DNA of 64,000 nucleotides from Collibacillus ludicampi (GCF_023705585.1 NZ_BOQE01000001.1:1564501-1628500), one strand, 5' to 3'; positions 46,137 to 55,676 are shown, counted from the first letter of the stretch. Numbers and translations: made by a program. The notes: generated by a model not told the origin, from the sequence alone.

Positions 46137-47084
46137 ATGGGATATCGTGATAAGAAGCTGAAAGTTTTTACCTGTAACGCTAATCCGCAACTGGCTCAAG
46201 AAATTGCAAAAGCATTGGATATTGAATTGGGCATTTCCCACGTGACCCGCTTTTCCGATGGAGAGATACGCGTGAAACTTGAGGAAAGCGTACGTGGTTG
46301 CGATGTGTTTGTGATTCAGCCTACTTCTGCGCCTTGTAATGAACATTTGATGGAATTGTTGATCATGGTGGATGCGTTGAAGCGTGCGTCAGCCGGCACA
46401 ATCAATGTAGTTATCCCATATTATGGATATGCGCGCCAAGACCGAAAAGCTCGGGCGCGGGATCCGATTACGGCAAAGTTGGTGGCAAACTTAATTCAGA
46501 CAGCGGGCGCCCATCGTGTGATTACCATGGATCTCCACGCTGGACAAATCCAAGGCTTCTTCGATATCCCTGTGGATCATTTGATCGCAGAACCGATTCT
46601 CGCTTCTTATTTCGAGGAGAAGAATTTGGAAGATATCGTTGTCGTTTCTCCCGATATGGGTGGCGTGACGCGGGCAAGGGGAATGGCAGAGCGTTTAGGA
46701 GCGCCGATAGCCATTATTGATAAACGCCGTCCCGAACCGAACGTCGCGGAAGTCATGAACATTATCGGTTCGATTGAAGGCAAGACTGCCATCATGATTG
46801 ATGATATCATCGATACGGCGGGGACGATTACTCTAGGGGCCAAGGCACTGATCGAACGGGGAGCCAAAGCCGTCTATGCGTGTTGTACGCATCCCGTCTT
46901 TTCCGGCCCGGCCATCCAACGCTTGGAAGATTCGGTCATCCGCGAAGTGGTCGTGACGAATTCCATCTACCTTCCTGAAGAGAAAAGAAGTTCGAAGATC
47001 GTAGTACGTTCTGTTGCGAACCTGATCGCGCAGGCGATCGAACGCATTCATAATGAAGAATCCGTAAGCACATTGTTTGACTGA
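46137..47084 (+). CDS. prs: Ribose-phosphate pyrophosphokinase
   Basis: 315 residues. F-S-D-G-E-I near residue 38, [10 protein letters not shown] near 98, H-A-G-Q-I-Q-G-F-F near 132 and the PRPP-binding [12 protein letters not shown] near 221. Makes PRPP, the effector that PurR (same region) senses. ATG behind GAGGAG. Confidence 0.97.
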   Translation: MGYRDKKLKVFTCNANPQLAQEIAKALDIELGISHVTRFSDGEIRVKLEESVRGCDVFVIQPTSAPCNEHLMELLIMVDALKRASAGTINVVIPYYGYARQDRKARARDPITAKLVANLIQTAGAHRVITMDLHAGQIQGFFDIPVDHLIAEPILASYFEEKNLEDIVVVSPDMGGVTRARGMAERLGAPIAIIDKRRPEPNVAEVMNIIGSIEGKTAIMIDDIIDTAGTITLGAKALIERGAKAVYACCTHPVFSGPAIQRLEDSVIREVVVTNSIYLPEEKRSSKIVVRSVANLIAQAIERIHNEESVSTLFD

Positions 47085-47092
47085 TCGAAACA

Positions 47093-47115
47093 AGCGGGGG
47101 ACGACCCCGCTTTTT
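47093..47115 (+). terminator. Terminator of prs
   Basis: AGCGGGG and CCCCGCT form a 7-bp GC-rich stem with TTTT after it. Confidence 0.85.
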
Positions 47116-47158
47116 CTACAAGAATCTACGATGTCGATTTTTGTATGGAGTGATTCCT

Positions 47159-48031
47159 GTGAAAGTAACGAAAGCGATTATTCCGGCGGCCGGTCTGGGA
47201 ACGCGCTTTCTCCCCGCCACCAAAGCGATGCCGAAAGAAATGCTTCCCCTGATCGATAAGCCTGTGATCCAATGGATTATCGAGGAAGCGGTGCATTCAG
47301 GCATCGAGGATATCCTGATCGTTACCGGGCGGCATAAACGGGCGATCGAAGATCATTTTGACAAATCGTTCGAATTGGAAGTGATATTGGAACGGGCAGG
47401 CCAACACGAGCTATTGCGTCAGGTGCGAGACATCTCTGACATGGTGAACGTTCACTACATCAGGCAGAAAGAGCCGCTCGGTTTAGGCCATGCGATCTCT
47501 TGTGCGCGCACATTTGTGGGGAACGAACCCTTTGCAGTGATGCTCGGGGATATTGTGGTCGATCATGAAGTCCCTTGTCTGCAACAATTGATCGACGTGT
47601 ATGAGCAAACGCAAAGCAACGTGTTGGCGGTGCTTCCCGTCGAATGGTCTGATGTGCACAAGTATGGAATCATCGATGGAGAAACGCTTGCCACCAACCG
47701 TTACCGCGTACGCGATTTGGTGGAAAAACCGAAGTCCAATCCCCCGTCCAATCTTGCGATCGCGGGCAGATATATACTCAATCCGGAGATTTTCTCCATT
47801 CTTCAGAATCTATCCCCAGGCATCGGAGGAGAGATCCAATTGACCGACGGTTTGCGTGAACTGAACCGCATGCAAGAGATTATCGCTTACATGTTCGAAG
47901 GCAAGTTGTATGATGTCGGAAGCAAAAGCGGTTATCTCGAAGCGACGGTCGATTTCGCATTAAAAAGGGAGGATTTGCGCGAGGGGTTCTTACGGCACTT
48001 GTGCAAAGCAGTAAAAGAACATTTGCTATGA
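47159..48031 (+). CDS. galU: UTP-glucose-1-phosphate uridylyltransferase
   Basis: 290 residues from GTG 47159, five bases after GGAGTGA; a TTG 18 bases upstream is unsupported. N-terminal A-I-I-P-A-A-G-L-G-T-R-F-L-P-A-T-K-A-M-P-K-E-M is diagnostic, with H-Y-I-R-Q-K-E-P-L-G-L-G-H-A and A-V-M-L-G-D-I-V-V-D. Makes UDP-glucose for glycolipids and teichoic acid. Inserted between prs and ctc relative to B. subtilis. Works with the phosphoglucomutase at 61966 in the same pathway. Confidence 0.94.
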   Translation: MKVTKAIIPAAGLGTRFLPATKAMPKEMLPLIDKPVIQWIIEEAVHSGIEDILIVTGRHKRAIEDHFDKSFELEVILERAGQHELLRQVRDISDMVNVHYIRQKEPLGLGHAISCARTFVGNEPFAVMLGDIVVDHEVPCLQQLIDVYEQTQSNVLAVLPVEWSDVHKYGIIDGETLATNRYRVRDLVEKPKSNPPSNLAIAGRYILNPEIFSILQNLSPGIGGEIQLTDGLRELNRMQEIIAYMFEGKLYDVGSKSGYLEATVDFALKREDLREGFLRHLCKAVKEHLL

Positions 48032-48047
48032 TAGTTTCCCGCCAAGT

Positions 48048-48089
48048 TGGATAACCTGATACTGTGATGGAAGAATAGGAGGTTATCCA
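48048..48089 (+). promoter_or_regulatory. Hairpin overlapping the ctc ribosome site
   Basis: TGGATAACC (48048-48056) and GGTTATCCA (48081-48089) are perfect 9-bp complements. The AGGAGG of ctc (48077-48082) overlaps the base of the right arm, so folding could hide it. Confidence 0.5.
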
Positions 48090-48092
48090 CGT

Positions 48093-48728
48093 ATGGAGCG
48101 AATCATTTTACAAGCGGGCTTGCGAACAGCACTCACAAAAGGGGAACGCAATCAGATTCGCCGTGAAGGGGGAGTACCTGCGATCCTGTACGGTAAGTCG
48201 GTCGAACCGACCCCCATCTATATCACTCCAGAAGCGTTTAAAAAGCTGGCTCATCACAACGGTTATGGACTTGTCGAGCTACAGGTCGACGGGAAAGGCA
48301 CCTATTCGGCGATGGTTCATAAGATTGAACGCGAGCCTGTCAGTAAGCGGGTTTTACATATCGATTTTCATGCGGTTCAAATGAATGAACCTGTGGACGT
48401 GGATGTGCCGATCATCCTCGTCGGTTTGGAGCAGGTGGAAAAGCGCGGAGGGATCGTGCAACAACAAGTGCGTGAAGTGATGGTGCGAGCCTTGCCCGCG
48501 GACGTACCCGAACATGTGTCAGCGGATATCAGTTCTCTGGAAATCGGCCAGGCATTGCTTGTCGGCCAATTGCCGATTCCCGAACGTTGTGAACTCAAAT
48601 CGGATCCGGATCAAGTGGTTCTTTCCGTAATCGAACCGAAGAACGCCCCCCCGGAACTGGAAATCGAACCGAAAGAACCTGAACTCGTGCATGATACGGA
48701 AGGAAAAGGCGAAGAAGCTTATGTATAA
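48093..48728 (+). CDS. ctc: 50S ribosomal protein L25 / general stress protein Ctc
   Basis: 211 residues. N-terminal L25 domain binding 5S rRNA (R-R-E-G-G-V-P-A-I-L-Y-G-K, then V-L-H-I-D-F-H-A-V), followed by the TL5-type C-terminal beta domain (G-G-I-V-Q-Q-Q-V-R-E-V-M-V, L-P-A-D-V-P-E-H) and an acidic tail. ATG behind AGGAGG. Stress-induced in B. subtilis by sigma-B, but I see no clear sigma-B promoter here. Confidence 0.95.
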   Translation: MERIILQAGLRTALTKGERNQIRREGGVPAILYGKSVEPTPIYITPEAFKKLAHHNGYGLVELQVDGKGTYSAMVHKIEREPVSKRVLHIDFHAVQMNEPVDVDVPIILVGLEQVEKRGGIVQQQVREVMVRALPADVPEHVSADISSLEIGQALLVGQLPIPERCELKSDPDQVVLSVIEPKNAPPELEIEPKEPELVHDTEGKGEEAYV

Positions 48729-48757
48729 TCATGTGCCCATTACATGAATAGCCATTT

Positions 48758-48826
48758 GAGGATGTAGGGGACGGGACAACTCTCGCTTAGGTAAGAGGGG
48801 ATCCTTGTGTACTCACATCCTTTTTT
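48758..48826 (+). terminator. Probable terminator of ctc
   Basis: AGGATGT (48758-48764) pairs with ACATCCT (48814-48820) around an inner CTCT/AGAG stem, followed by TTTTTT. Confidence 0.65.
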
Positions 48827-48942
48827 CTTGAAATGAGATGGAGACAGAAAGGGAAGTGTCATGACCCAGACGATTGGATCATTTCGATGGCATACGGATT
48901 GACGGAAGCCTTGAACAAAGTTATATTGAACGATGATTGTGA

Positions 48943-49278
48943 GGCTACCTTGAAAACTAGTGCTTGGGTGGATGTATCGCTTTGCGCTTGGGTTCTTTAG
49001 GCCATTTGCTTTGCGCTCATGCTCCGTGAAGGTCGTCTCGCGCATGGAATTATAATCAAATGTTGCGAGACGACCTTCAAGGTCGCTATTACGCGCAAAG
49101 CATATGGCCTCTTGAACGGTTTAAGGAAGCGGAACGACCTTCAACTCACCTCTGCGCTGCAAAGCGATACGATCCACCCAAAAGTCACTCTGTTGCTTAT
49201 GGCAGCTTCAAATCTCTCTTCCTGCACAAAAAACTTTTCATCCTCTGATGGCGCAGCTTGCGGCATGGAGGGCTACCT
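48943..49278 (-). repeat. Dispersed palindromic repeat, copy D, with flanking direct repeats
   Basis: Element at about 48951-49270 in the orientation of copy B. Its left end (AGTGCTTGGGTGGATGTATC) is, inverted, identical to the right end of copy C. The core has GAAGGTCGTCTCGC near 49026, its complement near 49065 and a degenerate ACGACCTTC near 49133. The right end (CTTTTCATCCTCTGATGGCG) matches the inverted left end of copy C. GGCTACCT occurs immediately outside both ends (48943-48950 and 49271-49278), a possible target duplication. Between ctc and pth. Confidence 0.88.
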
Positions 49279-49306
49279 GTAAATTTGAACGGGATGGGGA
49301 TGGATC

Positions 49307-49867
49307 ATGAAAATATTCGTTGGTTTAGGGAATCCGGGGAAGGAGTACGAGGGCACGCGCCACAACATCGGCTTCGATGTGATCGATCAAGCAGCGAAGA
49401 CTTTCGGGATCGATGTTACGAAAAATAAGTTTCAGGCACTCTATGGGGAAGGGATCGATCGCGGGGAGAAAATCGTGCTTGTGAGGCCGATGACTTACAT
49501 GAATTTGAGCGGGCAATCCGTGCGTGCCTTGGTGGATTGGTATAAGCCGTCTATTGAAGATCTCATCATCCTGTATGATGACATGGATTTTCCACCCGGT
49601 TCGCTGCGTCTGCGCGTGAAAGGAAGTGCGGGAGGACATAATGGCATCAAATCGATCATTTCTCATTTGGGAACCCAAGAATTTTATCGTATCCGCATCG
49701 GCATTGGCCGCCCGGCACCGGGGCGAGATGTAATCAATCATGTCCTGTCCCGTTTCACCAGTGAAGAACGTCCGTTGATGGAAGAAGCCGTGAAGCGGGC
49801 GGTTGAAGCGATGGCATGTATCTTGACAGACGGGTTTGAAAAGGCGATGAATCAGTTTAATAAATGA
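49307..49867 (+). CDS. pth: Peptidyl-tRNA hydrolase
   Basis: 186 residues. G-L-G-N-P-G-K-E-Y-E-G-T-R-H-N-I-G-F at the N-terminus with catalytic H20, P-M-T-Y-M-N-L-S-G near residue 65, D-D-M-D-F-P near 92 and G-S-A-G-G-H-N-G near 107. Releases peptides from peptidyl-tRNA. Same place as B. subtilis spoVC, upstream of fin and mfd. Confidence 0.96.
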   Translation: MKIFVGLGNPGKEYEGTRHNIGFDVIDQAAKTFGIDVTKNKFQALYGEGIDRGEKIVLVRPMTYMNLSGQSVRALVDWYKPSIEDLIILYDDMDFPPGSLRLRVKGSAGGHNGIKSIISHLGTQEFYRIRIGIGRPAPGRDVINHVLSRFTSEERPLMEEAVKRAVEAMACILTDGFEKAMNQFNK

Positions 49868-49955
49868 GCATGCGCCACATCCACCTAAGCACGAAATTTC
49901 AAGTTTTTAAAGAAATCCCTCTAACAAACTGCAAGTGGTTTCAAAGTGATTCAAG

Positions 49956-49985
49956 GTATGGTTTTCCTATTCCGCGGTCATACTA
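49956..49985 (+). promoter_or_regulatory. Sigma-F/sigma-G promoter of fin
   Basis: CATACTA (49979-49985) is an exact sigma-G -10, with GTATG (49956-49960) 18 bases upstream as -35. It fits the known forespore expression of fin. Confidence 0.6.
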
Positions 49986-50041
49986 CTCATGTAATTGTTG
50001 ACGCGCTTCCGATCGAGCATGTTCAAAAGAGGGGGATGACC

Positions 50042-50275
50042 TTGCAAATCATCTATTATTGCCGCCATTGTCATTCTTATATCGGCCAAGTGGACGGGAA
50101 CCGCGTGGATGACAGGAGACTGGGCTTTCATTCCTTGACGCCGGAAGAGCATGCCGATATAATTAGCTATAATAAAGTGGAGAATCGTGCCTATGTGAAG
50201 ACCGTCTGCGACTTTTGCCAACAGGCACTGGAGCAGCATCCCGAGTTAATGTTGCTTGAGAATCCACTGCAGTAA
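50042..50275 (+). CDS. fin: Anti-sigma-F factor Fin
   Basis: 77 residues from TTG 50042, six bases after AGAGGGGG; ATG 50036 directly abuts that site. Two zinc-type pairs: Y-Y-C-R-H-C near residue 8 and V-C-D-F-C near 59, plus L-G-F-H-S-L-T-P-E-E. Fin shuts off sigma-F to allow the sigma-G switch. Between pth and mfd as in B. subtilis (yabK). Confidence 0.9.
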   Translation: MQIIYYCRHCHSYIGQVDGNRVDDRRLGFHSLTPEEHADIISYNKVENRAYVKTVCDFCQQALEQHPELMLLENPLQ

Positions 50276-50345
50276 AGTCTACTCACGAATATATGCCTTG
50301 GTCGTTGTGGCTAAGGCTTTTTTGCTCTTGCGGAGGGGATGTTCA

Positions 50346-53300
50346 TTGTCATTGCAATCGTTATTACAGGTCATCGAGTCAGACCCTCATTTTCTTTCGC
50401 TGAAGAAAGGGTTTGAGCAAGGATTCCACGAACAAATGGTAACCGGTTTGACCGGGTCCGCGAAACACCTGTATATGGCGGGATTGCGGGCCTCTTTGGC
50501 ACGCCCTTTTTTGATCATCACATCCTCGATGCAACAGTCCCAGCAGGTATATGACGACCTCGTAGAACTGTTGCCGCGGGATTCCATATATCTATTTGGA
50601 GAACGGGAAACGGCTATCCTCGATGTGATGGCATATTCCCCCGAACAGGCTTCCGCTCGTCTCGGTGTTTTACAAGCGCTTATAGAGGGCAAAGCTGACG
50701 TGGTCATCGCGCCGCTCGCCGCATTGCACCAGCCGTTACTGCCGAGACAGGTGTTTGCCCAAGCGGCCTTGACGCTCGAAGTAGGTCAGGAAATCCAACT
50801 GGAATCGTTGATTTCCCATCTCGTCTATCTCGGGTATGAGAGAGTCGATATGGTCGAATCCAAAGGAGAATTTTCCGTTCGCGGGGGGATTATTGATTTA
50901 TTCCCTATCACGAAAGATGAAGCGGTGAGAATCGAACTTTTTGATGTTGAGATCGATTCCATACGCACGTTTGATCCTAACACCCAGCGTTCCAATGAAA
51001 AACTGCAAACGATTACCTTATGGCCGATCCGAGAAGTGATTGCTAGCCCGGAACGCATTGAAGCGTGTGGTGCCGCACTCGCTGCACGATTGAAAGATCA
51101 TCAAGCGAAAATCACAGACGAAACACTAAAAGAACGTCTCGATCAGTATGTCGGATCAGACGTGGAGAAAATGGGAGCGGGGGTCAATTTTCCCGGCTTG
51201 CTGCGTTACGTGCATCTCCTCTATCCTTCCAATCCTACCCTGATCGATTATCTTCCCGCCGATACGCTCTATGTATTTGACGAGCCCGGACGTCTGCGCG
51301 AAGAGGTAAAGCGTATCGAGAGAGAAGAGGCGGAAATGGAGACGGCCGCTTTGGAACATGGGGAAATCTTACCGGGTATCCTGCCTCGAGTGGATCGCAA
51401 TGCCCTCTTTGTCGACAAGACGAAAGACCGCTTATTCATGTCATTGTTTATGAGACAGATTCCTGGTATATCTACCCAGAATATTGTGAATGTTTCCTCC
51501 AAAGCGATGCAAAACTTTCATGGGCAAATGAATGTCCTCAAATCGGAGATTGAGCGGTGGGAGAAAACCGGATACCGGGTACTATTCCTCGCGGCTAACC
51601 GAGAGCGCGCGGATCGGTTGGAACGTGTGCTTAGCGACTATGAGATGCAGGTGGATATCATTGAAGATATCCGATCGCTCGGCATACGTCCGGCCATTTT
51701 TCTCGGGAATTTGACATCCGGCTTTGAATTGCCAGATCTGAAATTGGCGATCGTGACGGAAGCGGAAGTGTTTACGAACAAGCAGCGTAAAGCAAGGCGT
51801 ATCAAGACGATCTCTGACGCGCAGAAAATTAAAAGTTATCAAGATTTACGCGTAGGCGACTATGTGGTACACGTCAATCACGGAATCGGAAAATACATGG
51901 GCATCGAAACGCTCGTGATCGACGGGATTCACAAAGATTATCTCAACATCAAATATGCGGGCAACGACAAGCTGTATGTGCCGGTCGAACAGATCGACCA
52001 GGTGCAAAAATATATCGGCGGGGAAGAGAAGGAGCCAAAACTCTATTCGCTCGGGGGAAACGAGTGGGCGCGCGTCAAAAGCCGCGTGGCGAACTCCGTC
52101 AAAGATATCGCGGAAGAGTTGATCAAGCTGTATGCGAAGCGCCAAGCGGCACCCGGATATAGTTTTTCTCCCGATACGCAATGGCAGCGCGATTTTGAAG
52201 CGATGTTTCCCTATGAAGAGACGCCCGACCAACTTCGCGCCATTGCGGAAATCAAGAAGGATATGGAAATGGGCCGTCCGATGGATCGCCTTCTTTGTGG
52301 CGACGTGGGGTACGGAAAAACGGAAGTGGCCATACGCGCGGCTTTCAAAGCGGTGATGGACGGAAAGCAAGTGGCTGTACTCGTTCCCACGACGATTCTC
52401 GCCCAGCAACATTATGAGACGTTTAAAGAACGCTGCGCCGGTTTTCCTGTCAGAGTCGAGGTCGTGTCCCGTTTTCGCACGAAGGCCCAGGTGAAGGAAG
52501 TACTACAGGGATTAAAGGATGGCACTGTCGATATCGTGATTGGTACACATCGCCTGCTGCACAAAGGCGTACAGTTCAAAGACTTAGGGTTATTGATCGT
52601 CGATGAGGAGCAACGTTTCGGAGTTTCCCACAAAGAAAAAATCAAACAATTGAAAACGAACGTGGATTGCCTGACATTGACGGCGACGCCGATCCCCCGA
52701 ACCCTGCATATGTCGATGCTGGGAATCCGCGATCTGTCGGTGATCGAGACACCACCGGAAAATCGGTTTCCCGTGCAAACGTTCGTTGTCGAATACAGTC
52801 CGAGTCTCGTGCGCGAAGCGATCGAACGCGAACTGGGGCGTGGCGGACAAGTATATTTCCTGTTTAACAGGGTACGCGAGATCGATCAAATGGCAGAACG
52901 CATCCGCATGCTCGTACCTGAAGCGAGGGTTGTCGTCGGTCACGGCAAGATGAGCGAGGAAGAATTGGAACGGGTCATGCTGGAATTCCTCGAAGGAGAA
53001 GCGGACGTTTTGGTATCGACGACGATCATCGAGACGGGGATCGATATTCCGAATGTCAATACGCTCATTGTTTACGATGCCGACCGTCTGGGCTTGTCCC
53101 AATTGTATCAGTTGCGCGGTCGTGTCGGGCGCTCCAACCGCATCGCCTATGCATATTTCACGTATCAGAGGGACAAGGTGCTGACGGAGGTCGCGGAAAA
53201 ACGGCTTCAAGCCATCAAAGAATTCACGGAGCTTGGTAGCGGCTTTAAAATCGCTATGCGTGACCTGGCGATCCGCGGAGCCGGGAACCTGCTCGGCGCG

Positions 53301-53882
53301 GAACAGCACGGATTTATCGCATCGGTCGGGTTTGATCTATATTCCGATATGCTCGCCCAAGCGATCCGCGAGTTGAAAGGCGAAGTGGAAGAAGAAAAAG
53401 TCGATCCGACAGTGGAATTGTCTGTGGATGCCTATATTCCGAGCGATTTCATCACAGATTCCATGCAGAAGATCGAAATTTACAAGAAGTTTGTAGCTGC
53501 CAAGACGCTGCAAGATGTTACCGATCTGGAAGAGGAGATCGAAGACCGTTTCGGGGATCTGCCGCAGGAAGTGCGCAATCTGTTGGCGGTGACAAGAATC
53601 AAGGCGTACGCGATCCAATACGATTTCACTTCCATTACGCAGCAAGGCCATGATGTGATCCTTAAGTTGTCAGAGCGGCAAAACCAGCGTATCCACGGGG
53701 AGAAGTTGTTCTCTCTCAGTCAAAAATTTCCGAACCGCATGAATCTGATGGCAGGGCAACACATCACGATTACATTGCGTGTGAAAGGACTTAAAGGTAC
53801 AGAAATTCTCAGCCTCATTGAGAAATTCATGGAAGAATACAAGATCGTACCGAAGGGTGAGGAGGTCGTTTCTAATGTTTAA
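50346..53882 (+). CDS. mfd: Transcription-repair coupling factor Mfd
   Basis: 1178 residues from TTG 50346 behind GGAGGGG; the open frame upstream overlaps fin. UvrB-homology region at the N-terminus, RNA polymerase-interaction domain near residue 500 (Y-V-V-H-V-N-H-G-I-G-K-Y), then a RecG-like helicase: C-G-D-V-G-Y-G-K-T-E near 651, V-D-E-E-Q-R near 757, S-T-T-I-I-E-T-G-I-D-I-P near 895, Q-L-R-G-R-V-G-R near 923. Removes stalled RNA polymerase and recruits UvrA. Stop overlaps the start of the foldase gene. Confidence 0.97.
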   Translation: MSLQSLLQVIESDPHFLSLKKGFEQGFHEQMVTGLTGSAKHLYMAGLRASLARPFLIITSSMQQSQQVYDDLVELLPRDSIYLFGERETAILDVMAYSPEQASARLGVLQALIEGKADVVIAPLAALHQPLLPRQVFAQAALTLEVGQEIQLESLISHLVYLGYERVDMVESKGEFSVRGGIIDLFPITKDEAVRIELFDVEIDSIRTFDPNTQRSNEKLQTITLWPIREVIASPERIEACGAALAARLKDHQAKITDETLKERLDQYVGSDVEKMGAGVNFPGLLRYVHLLYPSNPTLIDYLPADTLYVFDEPGRLREEVKRIEREEAEMETAALEHGEILPGILPRVDRNALFVDKTKDRLFMSLFMRQIPGISTQNIVNVSSKAMQNFHGQMNVLKSEIERWEKTGYRVLFLAANRERADRLERVLSDYEMQVDIIEDIRSLGIRPAIFLGNLTSGFELPDLKLAIVTEAEVFTNKQRKARRIKTISDAQKIKSYQDLRVGDYVVHVNHGIGKYMGIETLVIDGIHKDYLNIKYAGNDKLYVPVEQIDQVQKYIGGEEKEPKLYSLGGNEWARVKSRVANSVKDIAEELIKLYAKRQAAPGYSFSPDTQWQRDFEAMFPYEETPDQLRAIAEIKKDMEMGRPMDRLLCGDVGYGKTEVAIRAAFKAVMDGKQVAVLVPTTILAQQHYETFKERCAGFPVRVEVVSRFRTKAQVKEVLQGLKDGTVDIVIGTHRLLHKGVQFKDLGLLIVDEEQRFGVSHKEKIKQLKTNVDCLTLTATPIPRTLHMSMLGIRDLSVIETPPENRFPVQTFVVEYSPSLVREAIERELGRGGQVYFLFNRVREIDQMAERIRMLVPEARVVVGHGKMSEEELERVMLEFLEGEADVLVSTTIIETGIDIPNVNTLIVYDADRLGLSQLYQLRGRVGRSNRIAYAYFTYQRDKVLTEVAEKRLQAIKEFTELGSGFKIAMRDLAIRGAGNLLGAEQHGFIASVGFDLYSDMLAQAIRELKGEVEEEKVDPTVELSVDAYIPSDFITDSMQKIEIYKKFVAAKTLQDVTDLEEEIEDRFGDLPQEVRNLLAVTRIKAYAIQYDFTSITQQGHDVILKLSERQNQRIHGEKLFSLSQKFPNRMNLMAGQHITITLRVKGLKGTEILSLIEKFMEEYKIVPKGEEVVSNV

Positions 53883-54810
53883 GAAACGAAAAATGATCCC
53901 TCTGGCCTCCTTGTTTCTCGCTTTGATACTCGTACTCAGCCTCTTTGTTTGGATGGGGAGATCAGGAACGAGCCAGTCGGTTGTAGCGACCTACAAAGGC
54001 GGAGAAATCACGCGGGACGAGTTCGAGAAACAATTCAATTTTCAGCGGAAATTGCTCGTTCCGACGTACCCGGATACGGATGAGGCGAAGCGTGAATTTC
54101 TACAGGAATATATCTTGCTAAGAAAAATCATCCTGCCGCAAGCCAAAGCGGCAGGAGTCAAGATCGATACGAGCAAAATCAACGGCCTTGTGCAACAGTA
54201 TAAAGATCAGGTCACGCAACTGGTTTATCAAGGCGATAAAAACGCTTTTGAGGCGAAGCTGAAAGAATACCATATCACCGATAACGATATTCGAACATTG
54301 GCGGAAGACGACCTGTATCTGCAAGGCTACCAGGATCTCAAAGCCAATGAATTAAAGCCGACAGATGCTGATTTGAAAAAATTCTACGAGGATCATCCGG
54401 TGAATTTTTCGACCGCCGACGTTTACCATATCCTCGTTAAAAGTGAAGAAGAAGCGAAAAAGGTGAAAGCGAGGCTGCTTGCAGGCGAGGACTTTGCCAA
54501 AGTGGCGAAAGAAGTATCGATCGACCCGAGCGCCAAGGATAACGGCGGGCATCTGGGGAATGCTGCTCTATCGAACTACGTGCCCGAATTTGCCGATGCG
54601 GCCTTGAAACTCCCGATCGGTCAGCTCTCCGATCCGGTAAAAACGCAATACGGATACCATATCATCAAGGTAATGAAAAGGGATATACAGCCCTTCGAGA
54701 AGATGAAACAACAGGTGCGCATTTTATATATCGACAACCAGAAGAAAGCGGTTTGGGACAAGATCATGGCACAAGCCAAGGAACAAGCGAATATCAAGAT
54801 TCAATTATAA
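53875..54810 (+). CDS. prsA: PrsA-type parvulin peptidyl-prolyl isomerase, membrane anchored
   Basis: 311 residues from ATG 53875 behind GAGGAGG, overlapping mfd by 8 bases. One N-terminal membrane segment (about 7-25) without a lipobox cysteine, unlike B. subtilis PrsA lipoprotein, so it is probably a signal anchor. SurA-like N-domain, then parvulin domain about residues 180-270 (V-Y-H-I-L-V-K-S-E-E, G-G-H-L-G, Y-G-Y-H-I-I-K-V). Folds secreted proteins. Takes a place unlike B. subtilis, where spoVT follows mfd. Confidence 0.9.
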   Translation: MFKKRKMIPLASLFLALILVLSLFVWMGRSGTSQSVVATYKGGEITRDEFEKQFNFQRKLLVPTYPDTDEAKREFLQEYILLRKIILPQAKAAGVKIDTSKINGLVQQYKDQVTQLVYQGDKNAFEAKLKEYHITDNDIRTLAEDDLYLQGYQDLKANELKPTDADLKKFYEDHPVNFSTADVYHILVKSEEEAKKVKARLLAGEDFAKVAKEVSIDPSAKDNGGHLGNAALSNYVPEFADAALKLPIGQLSDPVKTQYGYHIIKVMKRDIQPFEKMKQQVRILYIDNQKKAVWDKIMAQAKEQANIKIQL

Positions 54811-54816
54811 GCGCAG

Positions 54817-54842
54817 GTCGCCAGATATGGCGGCTTTTTCTT
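54817..54842 (+). terminator. Terminator after the mfd-prsA unit
   Basis: GTCGCCA and TGGCGGC pair (one G-T) with a T-run following. Confidence 0.75.
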
Positions 54843-54847
54843 TGCAA

Positions 54848-54877
54848 TGAATAATTACTCTTTGTGGGCACACACTA
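54848..54877 (+). promoter_or_regulatory. Sigma-G promoter of spoVT
   Basis: TGAATA (54848-54853), 17-base spacer, CACACTA (54871-54877; consensus CATACTA). Good match to forespore sigma-G, as expected for spoVT. Confidence 0.7.
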
Positions 54878-55050
54878 CTAACACTCTTCGAGGAGCTTCC
54901 AAATGTGTAACACACAGGAATGGCGCCAATAACTACCATTGTTAAAAAAGACGCAAATGGACAAGATAATGGCAACCAAAGAAGAGATGTCTCCCCTCCT
55001 TAGCCCATGGAAATTCATTACACCAAAGAAAGAGAGGTCGAAGTCTCTAC

Positions 55051-55593
55051 ATGAAAGCTACAGGTATCGTACGAAGAATTGATGATCTTGGCCGTGTCGT
55101 GATTCCGAAAGAGATTCGTCGCACGCTTCGAATTCGTGAAGGAGACCCGTTGGAGATTTTCGTCGACCGTGATGGGGAAGTCATTCTCAAGAAATATTCC
55201 CCCATTGGTGAACTCGGTGATTTTGCAAAAGAGTATGCGGATTCATTGGCGGAAAGTTTAGGGCATATTGCGATCATCACAGATCGCGACGTCGTGATCG
55301 CCGTATCGGGCGCATCCAAAAAGGAATTCTTGGACAAGCCGATCGGTGCCGATGTCGAAAAATCGATGGAAGAACGTAAGACGATCGTGAATACGACACC
55401 TGGAGATTATCAAATAATACGTGATCGTACAGAGCGTTTCACCTCTCGAGTGATTGCACCGATTATTGCTGCGGGTGACCCGATTGGCGCCGTTCTTCTA
55501 CTTTCTCGCGAAGATCAAGTGAAAATGGGCGATCTGGAAACCAAGGTGGCCGAAACAGCGGCTGGATTCCTCGCGAAACAGATGGAACAGTAG
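55051..55593 (+). CDS. spoVT: Stage V sporulation regulator SpoVT
   Basis: 180 residues. N-terminal AbrB-like DNA-binding domain (M-K-A-T-G-I-V-R-R-I-D-D-L-G-R-V-V-I-P-K), C-terminal GAF-like domain (A-V-S-G-A-S-K-K-E, V-I-A-P-I-I-A-A-G-D-P-I-G). Tunes sigma-G genes and spore germination. GAGAGGT lies inside a small inverted repeat (AGAGA...TCTCT, 55030-55047) just before the start. Confidence 0.95.
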   Translation: MKATGIVRRIDDLGRVVIPKEIRRTLRIREGDPLEIFVDRDGEVILKKYSPIGELGDFAKEYADSLAESLGHIAIITDRDVVIAVSGASKKEFLDKPIGADVEKSMEERKTIVNTTPGDYQIIRDRTERFTSRVIAPIIAAGDPIGAVLLLSREDQVKMGDLETKVAETAAGFLAKQMEQ

Positions 55594-55644
55594 TCGGTTT
55601 TCAAAAAAAGGAATTATTGATCTAGTTTTATATACGGGTACATA

Positions 55645-55676
55645 GAGGCAGGCGATGAGCTTGCCTCTTTTTTGGG
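55645..55676 (+). terminator. Terminator of spoVT
   Basis: GAGGCAGGC and GCTTGCCTC pair with one mismatch-type pair, then TTTTTT. Confidence 0.8.
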
